A stretch of DNA of 64,000 nucleotides from Planctomycetota bacterium (GCA_015075515.1 JABTUE010000001.1:682001-746000); one strand, 5' to 3'; counted from the stretch's first letter, positions 1-8,630 are shown. The notes: a model not told the origin generated them from the sequence alone. Numbers and translations: made by a program.

Positions 1-38
1 TATCTGATCTGCCCGCCGGGTGGCGCGCTCACCAGGGC

Positions 39-1112
39 CTACGGCGCGCGTCTCAGCAAGTGAACTGCGGGTGCCTTGAGGATGGCGGTAACCGCCAGTC
101 CGGGCCTCAGGCTCAGTTCCTCGCAAGCGGGCCGGGTTACGAGACCAAACAACGGGAAGCCCGCGTCCAGCTCGACGCGGACCAGCGGGTTGCCGGGCTG
201 CACGGCCACAACGCGGGCCGGCAGGCGGTTGCGCGCGCTGGCGGCGGGCTCAGGGCCTGACGCCGCCTCCAGCATGACTTCTTCGCCGCGGATGCTGACC
301 AGAACATCCGCAGGCATTTCCGGGGCTGCAAGCGCCCAGAGACGGGCGCTACCGACGCCAATCTCGGCGAGGCCGTCGTGAACGGCGATGATTCGCCCCG
401 GCTGGAGTGTCTCGACACCCAGAAACCGCGCGACTTCCGGCAACACAGGCCTGCCGAATACTTCGGCCTTGTCACCTTGCTGGGCCACGCGGCCGTCTAA
501 AAGCACGGTGATCCGGTTTGCCAGGAAGTACGCCTCGGCCAGGTCGTGCGTCACGTGCAGGACGGTCAGGCCCCATTGGCTCTGAAGCTCGCGCAGCAGC
601 CACCACAGCTCGCGCCGCAGGGTTTCGTTCAGGGCCGAGAACGGCTCGTCCAGCAGCACGAGATTGGGTCGGCTCGCCAATGCGCGCACCAGTCCCACGC
701 GCTGGCGCTCGCCCCCGGAAAGTGTGGCCGGGCGACGTTCCAACAGCGTCCCGATGCCCGTGGCCTCGACCAGCTTGTCCAGGACCGGCCGAAATTTCGT
801 GGCCGGTACGCGGCGCGCGTCTGCGCTGTACGTGATGTTCTGACGCACGCTCAGGTGCGGGAAAAGGCCAAGCTGTTGCGGCACGTAGCCGATGCCGCGG
901 CGCTCGATCGGCACCCCGGCCAGGTCCGCGCCGTTCAGGCGCAGGCGCCCGGACTGAAGGGGCAGTACGCCCAGGATTGCCTGCAGCAGCGTGCTCTTGC
1001 CTGAGCCGGACGGCCCGAGTACGGCGTGGCATTCGCCGGCGATCACGCGGAGATTCAACTCATGCAGGCGGAACCCGCCCGCCACGACGGTTAAGGACTC
1101 TGCCTCAAGCAC
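39..1112 (-). CDS. modC: Molybdate/tungstate ABC transporter ATP-binding protein
   Basis: ATPase subunit of an oxyanion importer; it hydrolyses ATP on the cytoplasmic face to drive uptake through the permease encoded just upstream. Read from the GTG at 1112 it has 357 residues: Walker A GPSGSGKST (about 33-41), signature LSGGERQRVGL, Walker B VLLDEPFSAL, switch histidine in HVTHDL, and a C-terminal TOBE-like metal-sensing region. An in-frame ATG at 1169 would add 19 residues, but the GTG gives the usual family start (M-LEAESL) and overlaps the modB stop in GTGCTTGA, typical of translational coupling. Last gene of modE-modA-modB-modC. Molybdate versus tungstate preference cannot be read from sequence. 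Confidence 0.9.
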   Translation of the reverse strand: MLEAESLTVVAGGFRLHELNLRVIAGECHAVLGPSGSGKSTLLQAILGVLPLQSGRLRLNGADLAGVPIERRGIGYVPQQLGLFPHLSVRQNITYSADARRVPATKFRPVLDKLVEATGIGTLLERRPATLSGGERQRVGLVRALASRPNLVLLDEPFSALNETLRRELWWLLRELQSQWGLTVLHVTHDLAEAYFLANRITVLLDGRVAQQGDKAEVFGRPVLPEVARFLGVETLQPGRIIAVHDGLAEIGVGSARLWALAAPEMPADVLVSIRGEEVMLEAASGPEPAASARNRLPARVVAVQPGNPLVRVELDAGFPLFGLVTRPACEELSLRPGLAVTAILKAPAVHLLRRAP

Positions 1113-1920
1113 GAACGGTCTTTCCCAGCAACCTTCGGGTCGCGTACAGCGCGGCGGTGCCGATGACAACCAGCAGCAAAATCATGGCAACCGTGCCCTC
1201 AATGTCCGCCGAGGCCAGCCGCAGGAATATCGCTACCGGCAGGGTTTCGGTTTTCATGGCCATGGTGCCGGCCACGGTGATGGTCGCCCCGAACTCGCCC
1301 AACGCCTTGGCCCACGCCAGGATATAGGCGGCAATCAGGCCGCGCCGGGCCAGCGGCAGCGTGATGGTTGCAAACGCGTGGCGCGGCGAGGCCCCGAGTG
1401 TGCGCGCCACGGTCTCCAGCTCGACGGGGACTTCGTCGAACGAGGTCTTAAGCAGGCGCACGGCGACACCAAGCACCGTGACGAACTGCGCCAGCACAAT
1501 GCCCGCAAAACTGAACACAAAGCGCACTGCGTTTTCCTGGATCCACTCCCCCAGCGGGTTATTGAAAAAGATCAGCAGCATCGCGCCCAGTGCCGCGGGC
1601 GACACGATGATCGGAAACTCCAGGATGGTTTCCACCAGTTCCCGCCCCCGGAACCGGTAGCGGGACAGGGCATACGCGGCCGGTATGGCCATCACCAGCG
1701 CAAGACACGCCGACAGTGTTGCCGTGAACAACGACAGCTTCACGGAAAACAGCGTCCGTTCCGAGAGCAGCGTTTCCCGCAGGGCGTCGCCTCGCAGAAA
1801 CCAGCCAAGCGACAGAATCAGCCCGCCGTAAAGCAGCAGAACTCCCAGCGCTGCGGCAATCGAAACACGGCGCAAGTTCACGGGCGGCTCACTTTTTGAT
1901 CCACTCTCGGGGGACTTCAT
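1105..1920 (-). CDS. modB: Molybdate/tungstate ABC transporter permease
   Basis: Inner-membrane permease, 271 residues, with about six hydrophobic segments. Near the C-terminus the EAA-type coupling loop is visible (TLGASPRHAF...LPLARRG followed by AWAKALGEFG), which docks on the ATPase. Proline/serine-rich N-terminus MKSPESGSKSE precedes the first membrane helix. The ATG at 1920 lies inside the end of modA (32 bp overlap); a GTG at 1881, 8 nt after the modA stop, is an alternative start that removes the hydrophilic extension. The stop overlaps the modC GTG. Context (binding lipoprotein before, ATPase after, ModE-like regulator first) fixes the function as Mo/W oxyanion import. Confidence 0.9.
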   Translation of the reverse strand: MKSPESGSKSEPPVNLRRVSIAAALGVLLLYGGLILSLGWFLRGDALRETLLSERTLFSVKLSLFTATLSACLALVMAIPAAYALSRYRFRGRELVETILEFPIIVSPAALGAMLLIFFNNPLGEWIQENAVRFVFSFAGIVLAQFVTVLGVAVRLLKTSFDEVPVELETVARTLGASPRHAFATITLPLARRGLIAAYILAWAKALGEFGATITVAGTMAMKTETLPVAIFLRLASADIEGTVAMILLLVVIGTAALYATRRLLGKTVRA

Positions 1921-2782
1921 ACTCGCCGCCTACCGGCTTCTTTTCACCAATCCAGGCCGAGGCATCTTCTGCCGTAGCAAAGTATTTGTGCTTGGCGTAG
2001 ATTGCGCGGCCCTCCGGGCCCGTCAGAAAGTCAATGAATGCCTGCGCAGCCTCGCGGTCTTTTGTGAACTTCGAGATCGCAATCGGGATGTACCCGATGC
2101 GGGGGATCTGCTCCTTCGGCAGGGCCACAGTTTCGATGCGATCCGGATCCCAGTGTTCAAAAACACTCCAGCCGATCACCGCGTCTGCCATTTTCAGCGA
2201 GATCGCGGTCGCGGTTTTCTCGCAGCTCTCCGTGTAGTTGACCAGGTTTCTCCGGAAAGCCGCCTTTTCCTCCGGCGAGAACTCGCGTTCAATGATCTCC
2301 ACCGCGTATGCGCCCACACAGACGCCTTCGGGGTTGGCAATCGCGACCCTGATGCTGGGGCGCGTCAGGTCCTTCAGGCCGCGGATATCGCGGGGGTTGC
2401 CCCTCTGCACGTTGATGGCCGAGACCAGATAAACGATGATCTTTTCGGTTTCCGCGATGACATCGCCGTCGCGCTTGGCCTTGTCCATATAGTCGGACGA
2501 TCCGGGGAAATAAAGGTCGCCCTGCTTGGCCAGCTTCATCTGTGACAGCACGTACCCCGATCCGCCGAAAACCAGCTCAACCTTGACGCCGGTCTTCTCT
2601 TCATAAAGCCTGGCGGCCTCTTCGGTCGGAGGTTTGGACGCGGCGCCGACATAGGCAAGGATCGTCTTGGCGCCCCTGGGGCCAATTAAGCTCCCTGAGT
2701 TGTCTACACCCGCGCCTTGTTCGTTGCCGCCGCAGGCAGAGAGCAGTAGCGCGGTCAGGCTGGCCAGCAGTATCACACGCAT
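1889..2782 (-). CDS. modA: Molybdate/tungstate-binding lipoprotein
   Basis: Substrate-binding component, 297 residues. The N-terminus MRVILLASLTALLLSAC is a lipoprotein signal with lipobox LLSAC (Cys17), so it is probably anchored in the inner membrane facing the periplasm. The mature part has ModA/WtpA features: an early GGSGYVLSQM segment, PGSSDYMDKA, and the C-terminal hinge region GPEGRAIYAKHKYF. Starts 70 bp downstream of modE and overlaps modB, so it is in one operon with them. The start is supported by the immediate signal peptide. Confidence 0.9.
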   Translation of the reverse strand: MRVILLASLTALLLSACGGNEQGAGVDNSGSLIGPRGAKTILAYVGAASKPPTEEAARLYEEKTGVKVELVFGGSGYVLSQMKLAKQGDLYFPGSSDYMDKAKRDGDVIAETEKIIVYLVSAINVQRGNPRDIRGLKDLTRPSIRVAIANPEGVCVGAYAVEIIEREFSPEEKAAFRRNLVNYTESCEKTATAISLKMADAVIGWSVFEHWDPDRIETVALPKEQIPRIGYIPIAISKFTKDREAAQAFIDFLTGPEGRAIYAKHKYFATAEDASAWIGEKKPVGGEYEVPREWIKK

Positions 2783-2852
2783 GGATTGTTCCCTCGATAT
2801 GCACCCGAAACCATATCGCCAACTCTAGAAGACCCCGCGCGGGACACAAGCG

Positions 2853-3224
2853 TTATTGCTTGTCAGACATATCGCTCAGCAGACGATGGAGGCTGCGCAT
2901 TTCCGGGGCAATGGCGGCTTCGGCCCGTCTCTCCATACGGCGATAGGTATCGAGTACCCTATGGCCCCGCGCGGTCAGTTCCGCCCCGCCGCCCTGGCGC
3001 CCGCCGCGCCCGGTCCTGACCAGCGGCTTTCTGAAGCACCGGTTCATGGTTTCAACCAGCATCCACGCGCGTTTATAACTCATGCCCAGTTTGCGGCCGG
3101 CGGCGGCAATGGAGCCTGTGCTGGCGATGCCCTCAAGCAGGTCCGCCTTGCCGGGGCCAAGTGCGATCTCGTTGCCCAGCATCAGGCGCATGCGCAGTTT
3201 CAGAACCGGGCCGCTTTTGGACAT
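2853..3224 (-). CDS. modE: ModE-type winged-helix regulator, DNA-binding domain only
   Basis: Short (123 aa) transcriptional regulator that matches the N-terminal winged helix-turn-helix domain of ModE: GKADLLEGIASTGSIAAAGRKLGMSYKRAWML is the LysR-like HTH (split here: TGSIAAAGRKLGMSYKRAW), followed by the LVRTGRGGRQGGGAELTARG wing. The C-terminal molybdate-binding (mop/TOBE) domains of full-length ModE are absent, so effector sensing is either missing or carried out by another protein. First gene of the mod operon; strong Shine-Dalgarno GAGGAG before ATG 3224. A Mo-box-like palindrome lies 29 bp upstream, implying autoregulation (inference). Confidence 0.85.
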   Translation of the reverse strand: MSKSGPVLKLRMRLMLGNEIALGPGKADLLEGIASTGSIAAAGRKLGMSYKRAWMLVETMNRCFRKPLVRTGRGGRQGGGAELTARGHRVLDTYRRMERRAEAAIAPEMRSLHRLLSDMSDKQ

Positions 3225-3252
3225 GTGCTGGCTCCTCGACCTTGCGTGCCAA

Positions 3253-3276
3253 CGATATATACAGCTTTACATAACG
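3253..3276. promoter_or_regulatory. Mo-box (ModE operator) between modE operon and MFS gene
   Basis: Read on the minus strand, CGTTATGTA-AAGCTG-TATATATCG: two inverted 9-bp half-sites (7 of 9 positions match) separated by 6 bp. This is the architecture of the enterobacterial Mo-box (CGNTATATA-N6-TATATNNCG type). It sits 29 bp before modE and 46 bp before the divergent MFS start, overlapping the likely -10 region of modE, so the ModE-like protein probably represses one or both promoters when metal is replete. Confidence 0.7.
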
Positions 3277-3322
3277 AGAAGGCGGCTGCAGGGCAGCGTG
3301 CAACGGCGGGCGGAAGGTGGCC

Positions 3323-4534
3323 ATGGCGGCGCAGCGCACCGGGGAGCGATGGATCACGCGCGGCGTGCTGGGCATCGTGCTGGCCACGTTTCTATCCGAC
3401 TTCGGCCATGAAATGGCCACAGCCACACTGCCGATGTACCTGGTTGCCGTCGGCGCAACGGCGGCTGCGCTCGGCTTCATCGAGGGTCTGGCAGATCTTC
3501 TATACAGCCTGTCCAAGTTCGCCGGCGGCTGGGTCGGCCACCATGTCCGGAAGAAGCGACCACTGGCCACGGCGGGCTTTGTCGTCACGGCACTGGGCAC
3601 GGCGGCAATTGCTCTGACGCAAAGCGTGGCGGCAATGGCGTCGGCGCGCAGCGCGGCGTGGGTGGGGCGCGGGTTTCGCGGGCCATTGCGGGACTTCATG
3701 CTGGCCGACGAAGTTGAGCCGCGCTACTTCGGCCGTGCTTACGGCGTTGAGCGCGCAGCCGACATGCTGGGCGCCGTGGCGGGCCCGCTGGTGGCGGCGT
3801 TGCTGATCTGGCAGGGCGTGGACTTCCGCACGGTCATTCTGCTCAGCATCATCCCGGCCACGCTGGCGGCGGCGTCTTTCTTCAGTATGACCCGCGACCG
3901 GCGGGCGGCCGCCGCTTCCGGGCCTGCCGCTAAGCCGGCCTCCGGGCGACTTCCGCGAAAGTTCTGGCTGTTCACGGCGGGCGTGGGAATCTTTGGTGTC
4001 GGGGATTTTTCCCGCACGTTTTTAATCTTTCTTGCCGCTGCTGCGTTCGGCGAGGCTTCGGGCTCGGCGCCCGGCGCGGTTTCGCTGGCGGTGCTGCTGT
4101 ACGCCGCGCATAACGTGATCAGCGCGCTGGCGGCCTACCCGGCGGGCTGGCTGGGCGACCGGCGGCCAAAAGTACACGTCCTGATTTTCGGCTACGCGCT
4201 TGGCGTGGCGACCAACGTGATGCTGGCGTTTTCGTTCGGTTTGGTCGGGCTGCTGGTGGGCGCGATAGCCCTGTCGGGCATCTACATCGCGATTCAAGAG
4301 ACAATCGAAAAGGCAGCCGTTGCCGAAATGTTACCGCAGGACCAGCGCAGCCTGGGTCTGGGTGTGCTGGCGACGGCAAACGCCGTCGGTGACATGATCT
4401 CCAGCATCGGCGTGGGCTTGTTGCTGGCCGCGGGCCTTACAAAAGGCGCATTTCTTGTTCCGGCGGCCTTTGGCGCCGCCGGAACCCTGTGGATGGCCGC
4501 ATTCGCACACCGGCTGCGACCCGTTGCCGCCTGA
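3323..4534 (+). CDS. Major facilitator superfamily transporter
   Basis: Twelve-helix MFS permease of about 403 residues. Visible: a first helix with DFGHEMATATLPMYL, an A-like loop after helix 2 (GGWVGHHVRKKRP), a cytoplasmic central loop around 190-210 and a second half with PAGWLGDRRPK (repeat of the loop). A GTG at 3317 is in frame but GGAAGG at 3312-3317 spaces properly only for the ATG at 3323. Divergent from the mod operon across a Mo-box, so a role in metal or oxyanion export, or in drug efflux, is possible; the substrate cannot be predicted. Composition matches the neighbours. Confidence 0.8.
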   Translation: MAAQRTGERWITRGVLGIVLATFLSDFGHEMATATLPMYLVAVGATAAALGFIEGLADLLYSLSKFAGGWVGHHVRKKRPLATAGFVVTALGTAAIALTQSVAAMASARSAAWVGRGFRGPLRDFMLADEVEPRYFGRAYGVERAADMLGAVAGPLVAALLIWQGVDFRTVILLSIIPATLAAASFFSMTRDRRAAAASGPAAKPASGRLPRKFWLFTAGVGIFGVGDFSRTFLIFLAAAAFGEASGSAPGAVSLAVLLYAAHNVISALAAYPAGWLGDRRPKVHVLIFGYALGVATNVMLAFSFGLVGLLVGAIALSGIYIAIQETIEKAAVAEMLPQDQRSLGLGVLATANAVGDMISSIGVGLLLAAGLTKGAFLVPAAFGAAGTLWMAAFAHRLRPVAA

Positions 4535-4575
4535 TGGCCGGCGGTGCAGGCTCTGGGAGCCCCTCGGCCGGGTGT

Positions 4576-4581
4576 TATGCT
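4576..4581 (+). promoter_or_regulatory. Putative -10 hexamer TATGCT of the Nif3-family gene
   Basis: TATGCT ends 8 nt before the ATG at 4590 and no Shine-Dalgarno sequence is present, so the transcript would start at or next to the initiation codon. One of a dozen similar cases in the window. Confidence 0.4.
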
Positions 4582-4589
4582 CCGGCGCC

Positions 4590-5684
4590 ATGAAAGTCTC
4601 CACGCTTGTGGATCTGCTGGACAGGCTTTACCCCTTCGCACTGGCCGAAGAGTGGGACAACGTCGGCCTGATTGCGGGCGACTCCAGGGCGGAAGTCGCG
4701 GGCGTTCTGCTGGCACTGGATGTTACGCGTGATGTGCTGGCCGAGGCCGGAACCGCGGGATGCAACGTGGTGATTACACACCACCCGGTGATTTTTCGCC
4801 CGATCAGGCGTCTGAACGAAAGTGAGTTGCAGGGTGCCCTGGTCGGCCAGGCGCTGCGCGATCGTATTGCGCTGATTGCCCTGCATACCAACCTGGACAG
4901 CGCCGTGGGCGGCCTGAACGACACACTCTGCGACTTGTTGGGGCTGCAGGGTGTCAAGCCGCTGGTGGATTCCGGCCGCGAGCGTTTTTACAAGCTGGCG
5001 GTGTTCGTGCCTGAGACCCATGCCGACAAGGTGCGCCAGGCGCTGTTTGACGGCGGCGCGGGGCATGTGGGCAACTATGATTCGTGCAGCTTCAACACCC
5101 AGGGTGTGGGTACGTTCCGTGGGATGGTGGGCAAGACCAGCCCGTTTCTGGGTACGCCGGGCGAGCTTGAGCGCGCCCAGGAGATCAAAATCGAGGTCAT
5201 CCTGCGCCGCGAAGTGGCCGGCCGGGTAGTTGGCGCAATGCTGGGCGCACACCCATACGAAGAAGTTGCCTACGACCTGATTCCGCTGCACAACAAGGAG
5301 TCCGGTACCGGTCTGGCGCGGATCGGAAAACTGGCCCAGGCCGAAACGCTGGCCGCGTTCACAAAGCGTGTGCAGGACCTGGGTATATTCGTCAAGGCTG
5401 TGCTGGGCGCACCCGAAAAGCGGGTCCAGAAAGTCGCCCTGTGCAGCGGCGCCGGCAGCGACTTCTGCACCAGCGCGCTTTCGCACGGCGCGGATGTGTA
5501 CCTTACGGCGGAACTGAAGCATCACCATGCGCTGGCGGCCCACGACAAGGGCATGGCGCTGGTTGAGACGGATCATTACACACTGGAACAGAAACACTGG
5601 CCCCGGCTGGCCGAGATTCTGTCCGGCCAGGGCCTCAAGGCGAAAGTAAGCGAACGTGGACCCGAACTCTGGCGCCGCCCGTAA
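4590..5684 (+). CDS. Nif3-like dinuclear metal center protein (YqfO type)
   Basis: 364 residues. N-terminal Nif3 half contains the metal-ligand signatures EEWDNVGL and THHPVIFRP, with HTNLD; the C-terminal half ends with ETDHYTLEQKHWP, the second ligand set. Between them lies an insert of about 110 residues (roughly 130-240, with FVPETHADKVRQALFDGGAG and GAHPYEEVAYDL), the CutA/PII-like domain of long YqfO-type members, so length agrees with that subgroup. The family assembles as a toroidal hexamer; it is annotated as GTP cyclohydrolase I type 2 in places, but its physiological substrate is unsettled. Start chosen at MKVSTLVDLL. The stop region lies close to the next gene. Confidence 0.88.
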   Translation: MKVSTLVDLLDRLYPFALAEEWDNVGLIAGDSRAEVAGVLLALDVTRDVLAEAGTAGCNVVITHHPVIFRPIRRLNESELQGALVGQALRDRIALIALHTNLDSAVGGLNDTLCDLLGLQGVKPLVDSGRERFYKLAVFVPETHADKVRQALFDGGAGHVGNYDSCSFNTQGVGTFRGMVGKTSPFLGTPGELERAQEIKIEVILRREVAGRVVGAMLGAHPYEEVAYDLIPLHNKESGTGLARIGKLAQAETLAAFTKRVQDLGIFVKAVLGAPEKRVQKVALCSGAGSDFCTSALSHGADVYLTAELKHHHALAAHDKGMALVETDHYTLEQKHWPRLAEILSGQGLKAKVSERGPELWRRP

Positions 5685-5697
5685 CCTCGCCCGTGGT

Positions 5698-6351
5698 ATG
5701 CTCAAGGGCGGCTCGACCTATGTCCGTGAGGGCGAGGCCGAAACGCTCAAGTCTGCCAAGCCGTTTCCGCCCAAGGCGCGGCGGCTGGCGATCATTTTCA
5801 GTGTGATCCTGATGGCGCTGGCGGCCCTGCCCGTGATCATCGAGGCCGCGGGCGAGCCCGTGCGGATCGGGCCGTGGCTGGGGTTGTTGATCACCCTGCC
5901 GGTCACGCTGTTTGCGATGGTGATGATGGTGTTTCTGCGCGACGGCATGGCGGGCAACCTGGTCAGTGGCACGGCGGTACTGTTTGCCATGACCATGGGC
6001 TACAGCCTGGAGTTCGACCCCGGCAACGAGCAACGTGCGCTGTTTATCCGGGCGGCCTGCCCGGTGGTGACGGCGGCAATTCTGGGGTTCTTCTGGCTGA
6101 ACCTGAAGGTCAACCTGCGAGACATTCACTTCATGATTGCCGAGGGCCAGAGCATGCAGGACATTATGCTGCGCTACCAGCAGGCCTCGATTATTCGAAA
6201 AAAGGGCGGCAAACCGGCGTTGATGCCCGACGGCACGGTGGTGGATGCCAACGAAGTGGTGGGCAAGCCCGGTTTCCGTACTCCGCCCAAAGAGCAGCAG
6301 GCCGCCGCCCAGACCAAGAAGAAAAAGCGCAAGAAGCCGCGGTTGCGCTAA
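5698..6351 (+). CDS. Hypothetical inner-membrane protein
   Basis: About 217 residues, not recognised. A polar N-terminus is followed by four predicted membrane segments (around residues 30-50, 58-78, 85-105 and 117-137), a soluble region with a conserved-looking MIAEGQSMQDIMLRYQQ stretch and a very basic tail (KKKKRKKPR). ATG 5698 places it 13 bp after the Nif3 stop; a GTG at 5656 would add 14 residues and overlap the Nif3 gene by 29 bp. Probably co-transcribed with it. The stop codon overlaps the stop of the opposing gene by 4 bp (CTAA). Confidence 0.65.
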   Translation: MLKGGSTYVREGEAETLKSAKPFPPKARRLAIIFSVILMALAALPVIIEAAGEPVRIGPWLGLLITLPVTLFAMVMMVFLRDGMAGNLVSGTAVLFAMTMGYSLEFDPGNEQRALFIRAACPVVTAAILGFFWLNLKVNLRDIHFMIAEGQSMQDIMLRYQQASIIRKKGGKPALMPDGTVVDANEVVGKPGFRTPPKEQQAAAQTKKKKRKKPRLR

Positions 6352-6698
6352 CTTGCGGCGGCGGCCCCGGCAGCGGCTGCACCCGCCGCGGCGGCAGTGG
6401 CTTGGCCCGGCGCCTGGGGGCCAGCAGTGGCAACAGTAACCAGCCCGTAGCCCATGCCTTTGAGTTCGTTCAGCCACAGCACCCGGCCATCTTCAATGTC
6501 CAGGGCGAAGATATGGCCGTTGGCACCCACAAGAACCATGTCGCCGTCAATCACAATGGTGGCAAAACGCGCGTGAATGCCTTTGGGCTGGCGCGTGACC
6601 CACAGCACCTGGCCGGTCAGCGGGTCCACGCGAACCACGTTGCCATTGAGGAACAGCACGATGTGCTCGGGGGTTTTGAGATTCATGGTCAGGCGCAT
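6348..6698 (-). CDS. Small PQQ-repeat-like protein with alanine-rich tail
   Basis: 116 residues. The core has two PQQ/quinoprotein-type blade motifs: VVRVDPLTGQVLWVTRQP and IFALDIEDGRVLWLNELK, which normally occur six to eight times in a beta-propeller. Here only two blades are present, with no signal peptide, and the last 30 residues are almost entirely Ala/Gly/Pro. It may be a fragment of a former quinoprotein-like protein or need to oligomerise. Shine-Dalgarno GGAG precedes the ATG by six bases, so it appears to be expressed. Convergent with the upstream membrane-protein gene. Confidence 0.6.
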   Translation of the reverse strand: MRLTMNLKTPEHIVLFLNGNVVRVDPLTGQVLWVTRQPKGIHARFATIVIDGDMVLVGANGHIFALDIEDGRVLWLNELKGMGYGLVTVATAGPQAPGQATAAAAGAAAAGAAAAS

Positions 6699-6873
6699 GG
6701 CGGTCTCCAGTACTGCCTGTATTACGCCCCGGCGCGAACGGAGTTGCTATTGCACGCCGGCACAACGTTTGGAGCAGGGTGCCGATGTCGAGCGGCGGCA
6801 GCCCCCTCGTTGCCGGGGCCGGTATCCTTAATTACCCTTGGCCGCTTCTAACGGGCCTTGTGGAGTTACTTCC

Positions 6874-8118
6874 ATGGCAGTGGCAACGGCGGTTGGTCTT
6901 CGCTGCAGAGAGTGCGGCAAGGAATACGAAGACGGCCCCATCAACGTGTGCGAAAATGACTTTGCGCCGCTTGAAGTGGTGTACGACTACGACCTGGTCA
7001 AGCGCGAACTGACCCGCAACAGCATCGGCAAGCGCGCCTTCAACATGTGGCGCTACCGCGAGTTGCTGCCGGAACAGGAGCCGATCAGCGGCTTCAACAC
7101 CGGCGGCACGCCGCTGTACCATGCCAAGCGCCTGGGCGAGCGTCTGGGTGGGTTCAAGAACCTGTACCTCAAGTATGACGGCGTGTGCGCGCCCAGCCTG
7201 AGCTTCAAGGACCGCGTGGTGGCAGTCAGCATCGCGCGCGCCAGGCGCTTTGGGTTCAAGACCGTGGGTTGCGCCAGCACCGGCAATCTGGCCAACGCCG
7301 TGGCCGCCCAGGCGGCCCAGGCCGGCATGAAAGCAGTGGTGCTGATCCCCAAAGACCTGGAGCCCGCCAAGGTGGTAAACAGCCAGGTCTATGGCGCGAC
7401 ACTGGTCAAGATTGACGGCCATTACGACGACGTGAATCGCCTGTGCAGCGAAATTGCCGCCGACGCCAAAATCGGCATCGTCAATGTCAATCTGCGCGCC
7501 TATTACGCTGAAGGCAGCAAATCCATGGGCTTTGAGATCATGGAGCAGCTTGGCTGGCGCGCCCCCGATAACATTGTGACCTGCATGGCCGGCGGCAGCC
7601 TGATCAACAAGCTCAGCAAGGCGATCCAGGAATTTGAAAAACTGGGGCTGCTGGACAAGGCCCCCAAAACCCGTTTCTGGGGCGCCCAGGCCGCCGGCTG
7701 TAACCCGATCACGGCGGCGATCAAGACCGGCACGGACGTGATCCGGCCGGTCAAGGAGCCGCGCACTATCGCGCGCAGCATTGCGATCGGAAACCCGGCT
7801 GACGGTTACTTCGCCTCGCGTCTGTGCCTGGACAGCGGCGGCGGTGGTGACGACGTCAGCGACGCGGAAATCCGCGACGGCATGCGGCTTTTGGCCGAAA
7901 GCGAAGGCCTGTTCACGGAAACGGCCGGCGGCGTAACCGTGGGCACGTTTGCCAAACTGGCCAGGGCCGGCCGGATTGACAAAAACGAAACCACCGTGCT
8001 GTGCATCACGGGCCAGGGGCTCAAAACGATTGACGCGCTGATGGAGCCCGGCGTGCTGCCCGACGCGCCGACAATCAAGCCGACACTGGGCGAGTTCCGC
8101 GACCTGAAGCTGGGATAG
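6874..8118 (+). CDS. thrC: Threonine synthase
   Basis: PLP enzyme converting O-phosphohomoserine to threonine, cytoplasmic, 414 residues. N-terminal zinc-ribbon-like start LRCRECGKEYEDGPINVCEND, then NTGGTPLYHAKRLGERLG, the PLP lysine in PSLSFKDRVV, the ASTGNLANAVAAQAA phosphate-binding segment, MAGGSLINKL and a late ETAGGVTVGTF. This resembles the short class found in archaea and many bacteria rather than the long E. coli form. ATG 6874 is preceded by GGAG at 8 nt. Followed by a strong terminator; the other threonine-pathway genes are not in the window. Confidence 0.9.
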   Translation: MAVATAVGLRCRECGKEYEDGPINVCENDFAPLEVVYDYDLVKRELTRNSIGKRAFNMWRYRELLPEQEPISGFNTGGTPLYHAKRLGERLGGFKNLYLKYDGVCAPSLSFKDRVVAVSIARARRFGFKTVGCASTGNLANAVAAQAAQAGMKAVVLIPKDLEPAKVVNSQVYGATLVKIDGHYDDVNRLCSEIAADAKIGIVNVNLRAYYAEGSKSMGFEIMEQLGWRAPDNIVTCMAGGSLINKLSKAIQEFEKLGLLDKAPKTRFWGAQAAGCNPITAAIKTGTDVIRPVKEPRTIARSIAIGNPADGYFASRLCLDSGGGGDDVSDAEIRDGMRLLAESEGLFTETAGGVTVGTFAKLARAGRIDKNETTVLCITGQGLKTIDALMEPGVLPDAPTIKPTLGEFRDLKLG

Positions 8119-8130
8119 ATCTGTGCCGCG

Positions 8131-8170
8131 AACGAAGAAGCCCGCCCGTGAAAGGGCGGGCTTCTTCGTT
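8131..8170. terminator. Strong bidirectional intrinsic terminator
   Basis: Perfect 17-bp stem (AACGAAGAAGCCCGCCC and its complement) closed by the loop GTGAAA, located between the convergent thrC and RbfA-like genes. A/T-rich stem bases give a poly-U-like run on both strands. Confidence 0.85.
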
Positions 8171-8182
8171 CGGTTCGCGCAG

Positions 8183-8497
8183 TCATGTACCCGGTGGCAC
8201 AACCTGAAAAGACAGCTCCGGGGCCTTGCGGCGGGTGATGGCTTCGGCGGCGGCGGCGCGCAGCCGGGGCGCGTCGTTCTGCAGGGCCTGAAGCACATCC
8301 AGCGGGTTATCGTGCCGCGTGCTGACGCGCACCAGCAGATGCCCCGCGCCCTGCAGCGGCAAAATGCTCTCAACCTGAACATCCAGCAGCAAGTCGCTGG
8401 CGGATTCCGCCAGCGACAAAGCAAGCGCACGCTCGACCTGCCGGCACAGTTGCAGGGTCTTGCGGTCGGGTCGGCTGTCGTGGTCGTGTGGCTCCAT
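8183..8497 (-). CDS. rbfA: RbfA-like ribosome-binding factor
   Basis: 104 residues read from ATG 8497 (an in-frame ATG at 8533 would add 12). The layout fits the small KH-type ribosome maturation factor RbfA: basic start RKTLQLCRQVERAL, a beta strand LLDVQVESILPL, then LLVRVSTR, a helix RLRAAAAEAITRRKAPEL and the characteristic terminal strand ELSFQVVP (compare APELRF in well-studied RbfA). Short histidine-rich N-terminus. It would bind the 30S subunit during late 16S rRNA maturation. Usual neighbours nusA/infB/truB are absent, so the assignment rests on the pattern alone. Confidence 0.6.
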   Translation of the reverse strand: MEPHDHDSRPDRKTLQLCRQVERALALSLAESASDLLLDVQVESILPLQGAGHLLVRVSTRHDNPLDVLQALQNDAPRLRAAAAEAITRRKAPELSFQVVPPGT

Positions 8498-8630
8498 GAC
8501 GTCACCATAACGAGCGGGAGTTCCACAAAACATGGCATGTCAGCGGGGAAATCCGGGCCAAGGCGCCGAAAAATGTCGCACCCGGGTGGTACCTTTCGGG
8601 CATGGCGCGATACCGCGCCCGGGAGAACCC

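Noticed and set aside
2846..2863. ACAAGC/GCTTGT inverted repeat as terminator between modE and modA
   Set aside because: Only 6 bp, overlaps the modE stop and has no T-run; the genes are in one operon, so termination here is unlikely.
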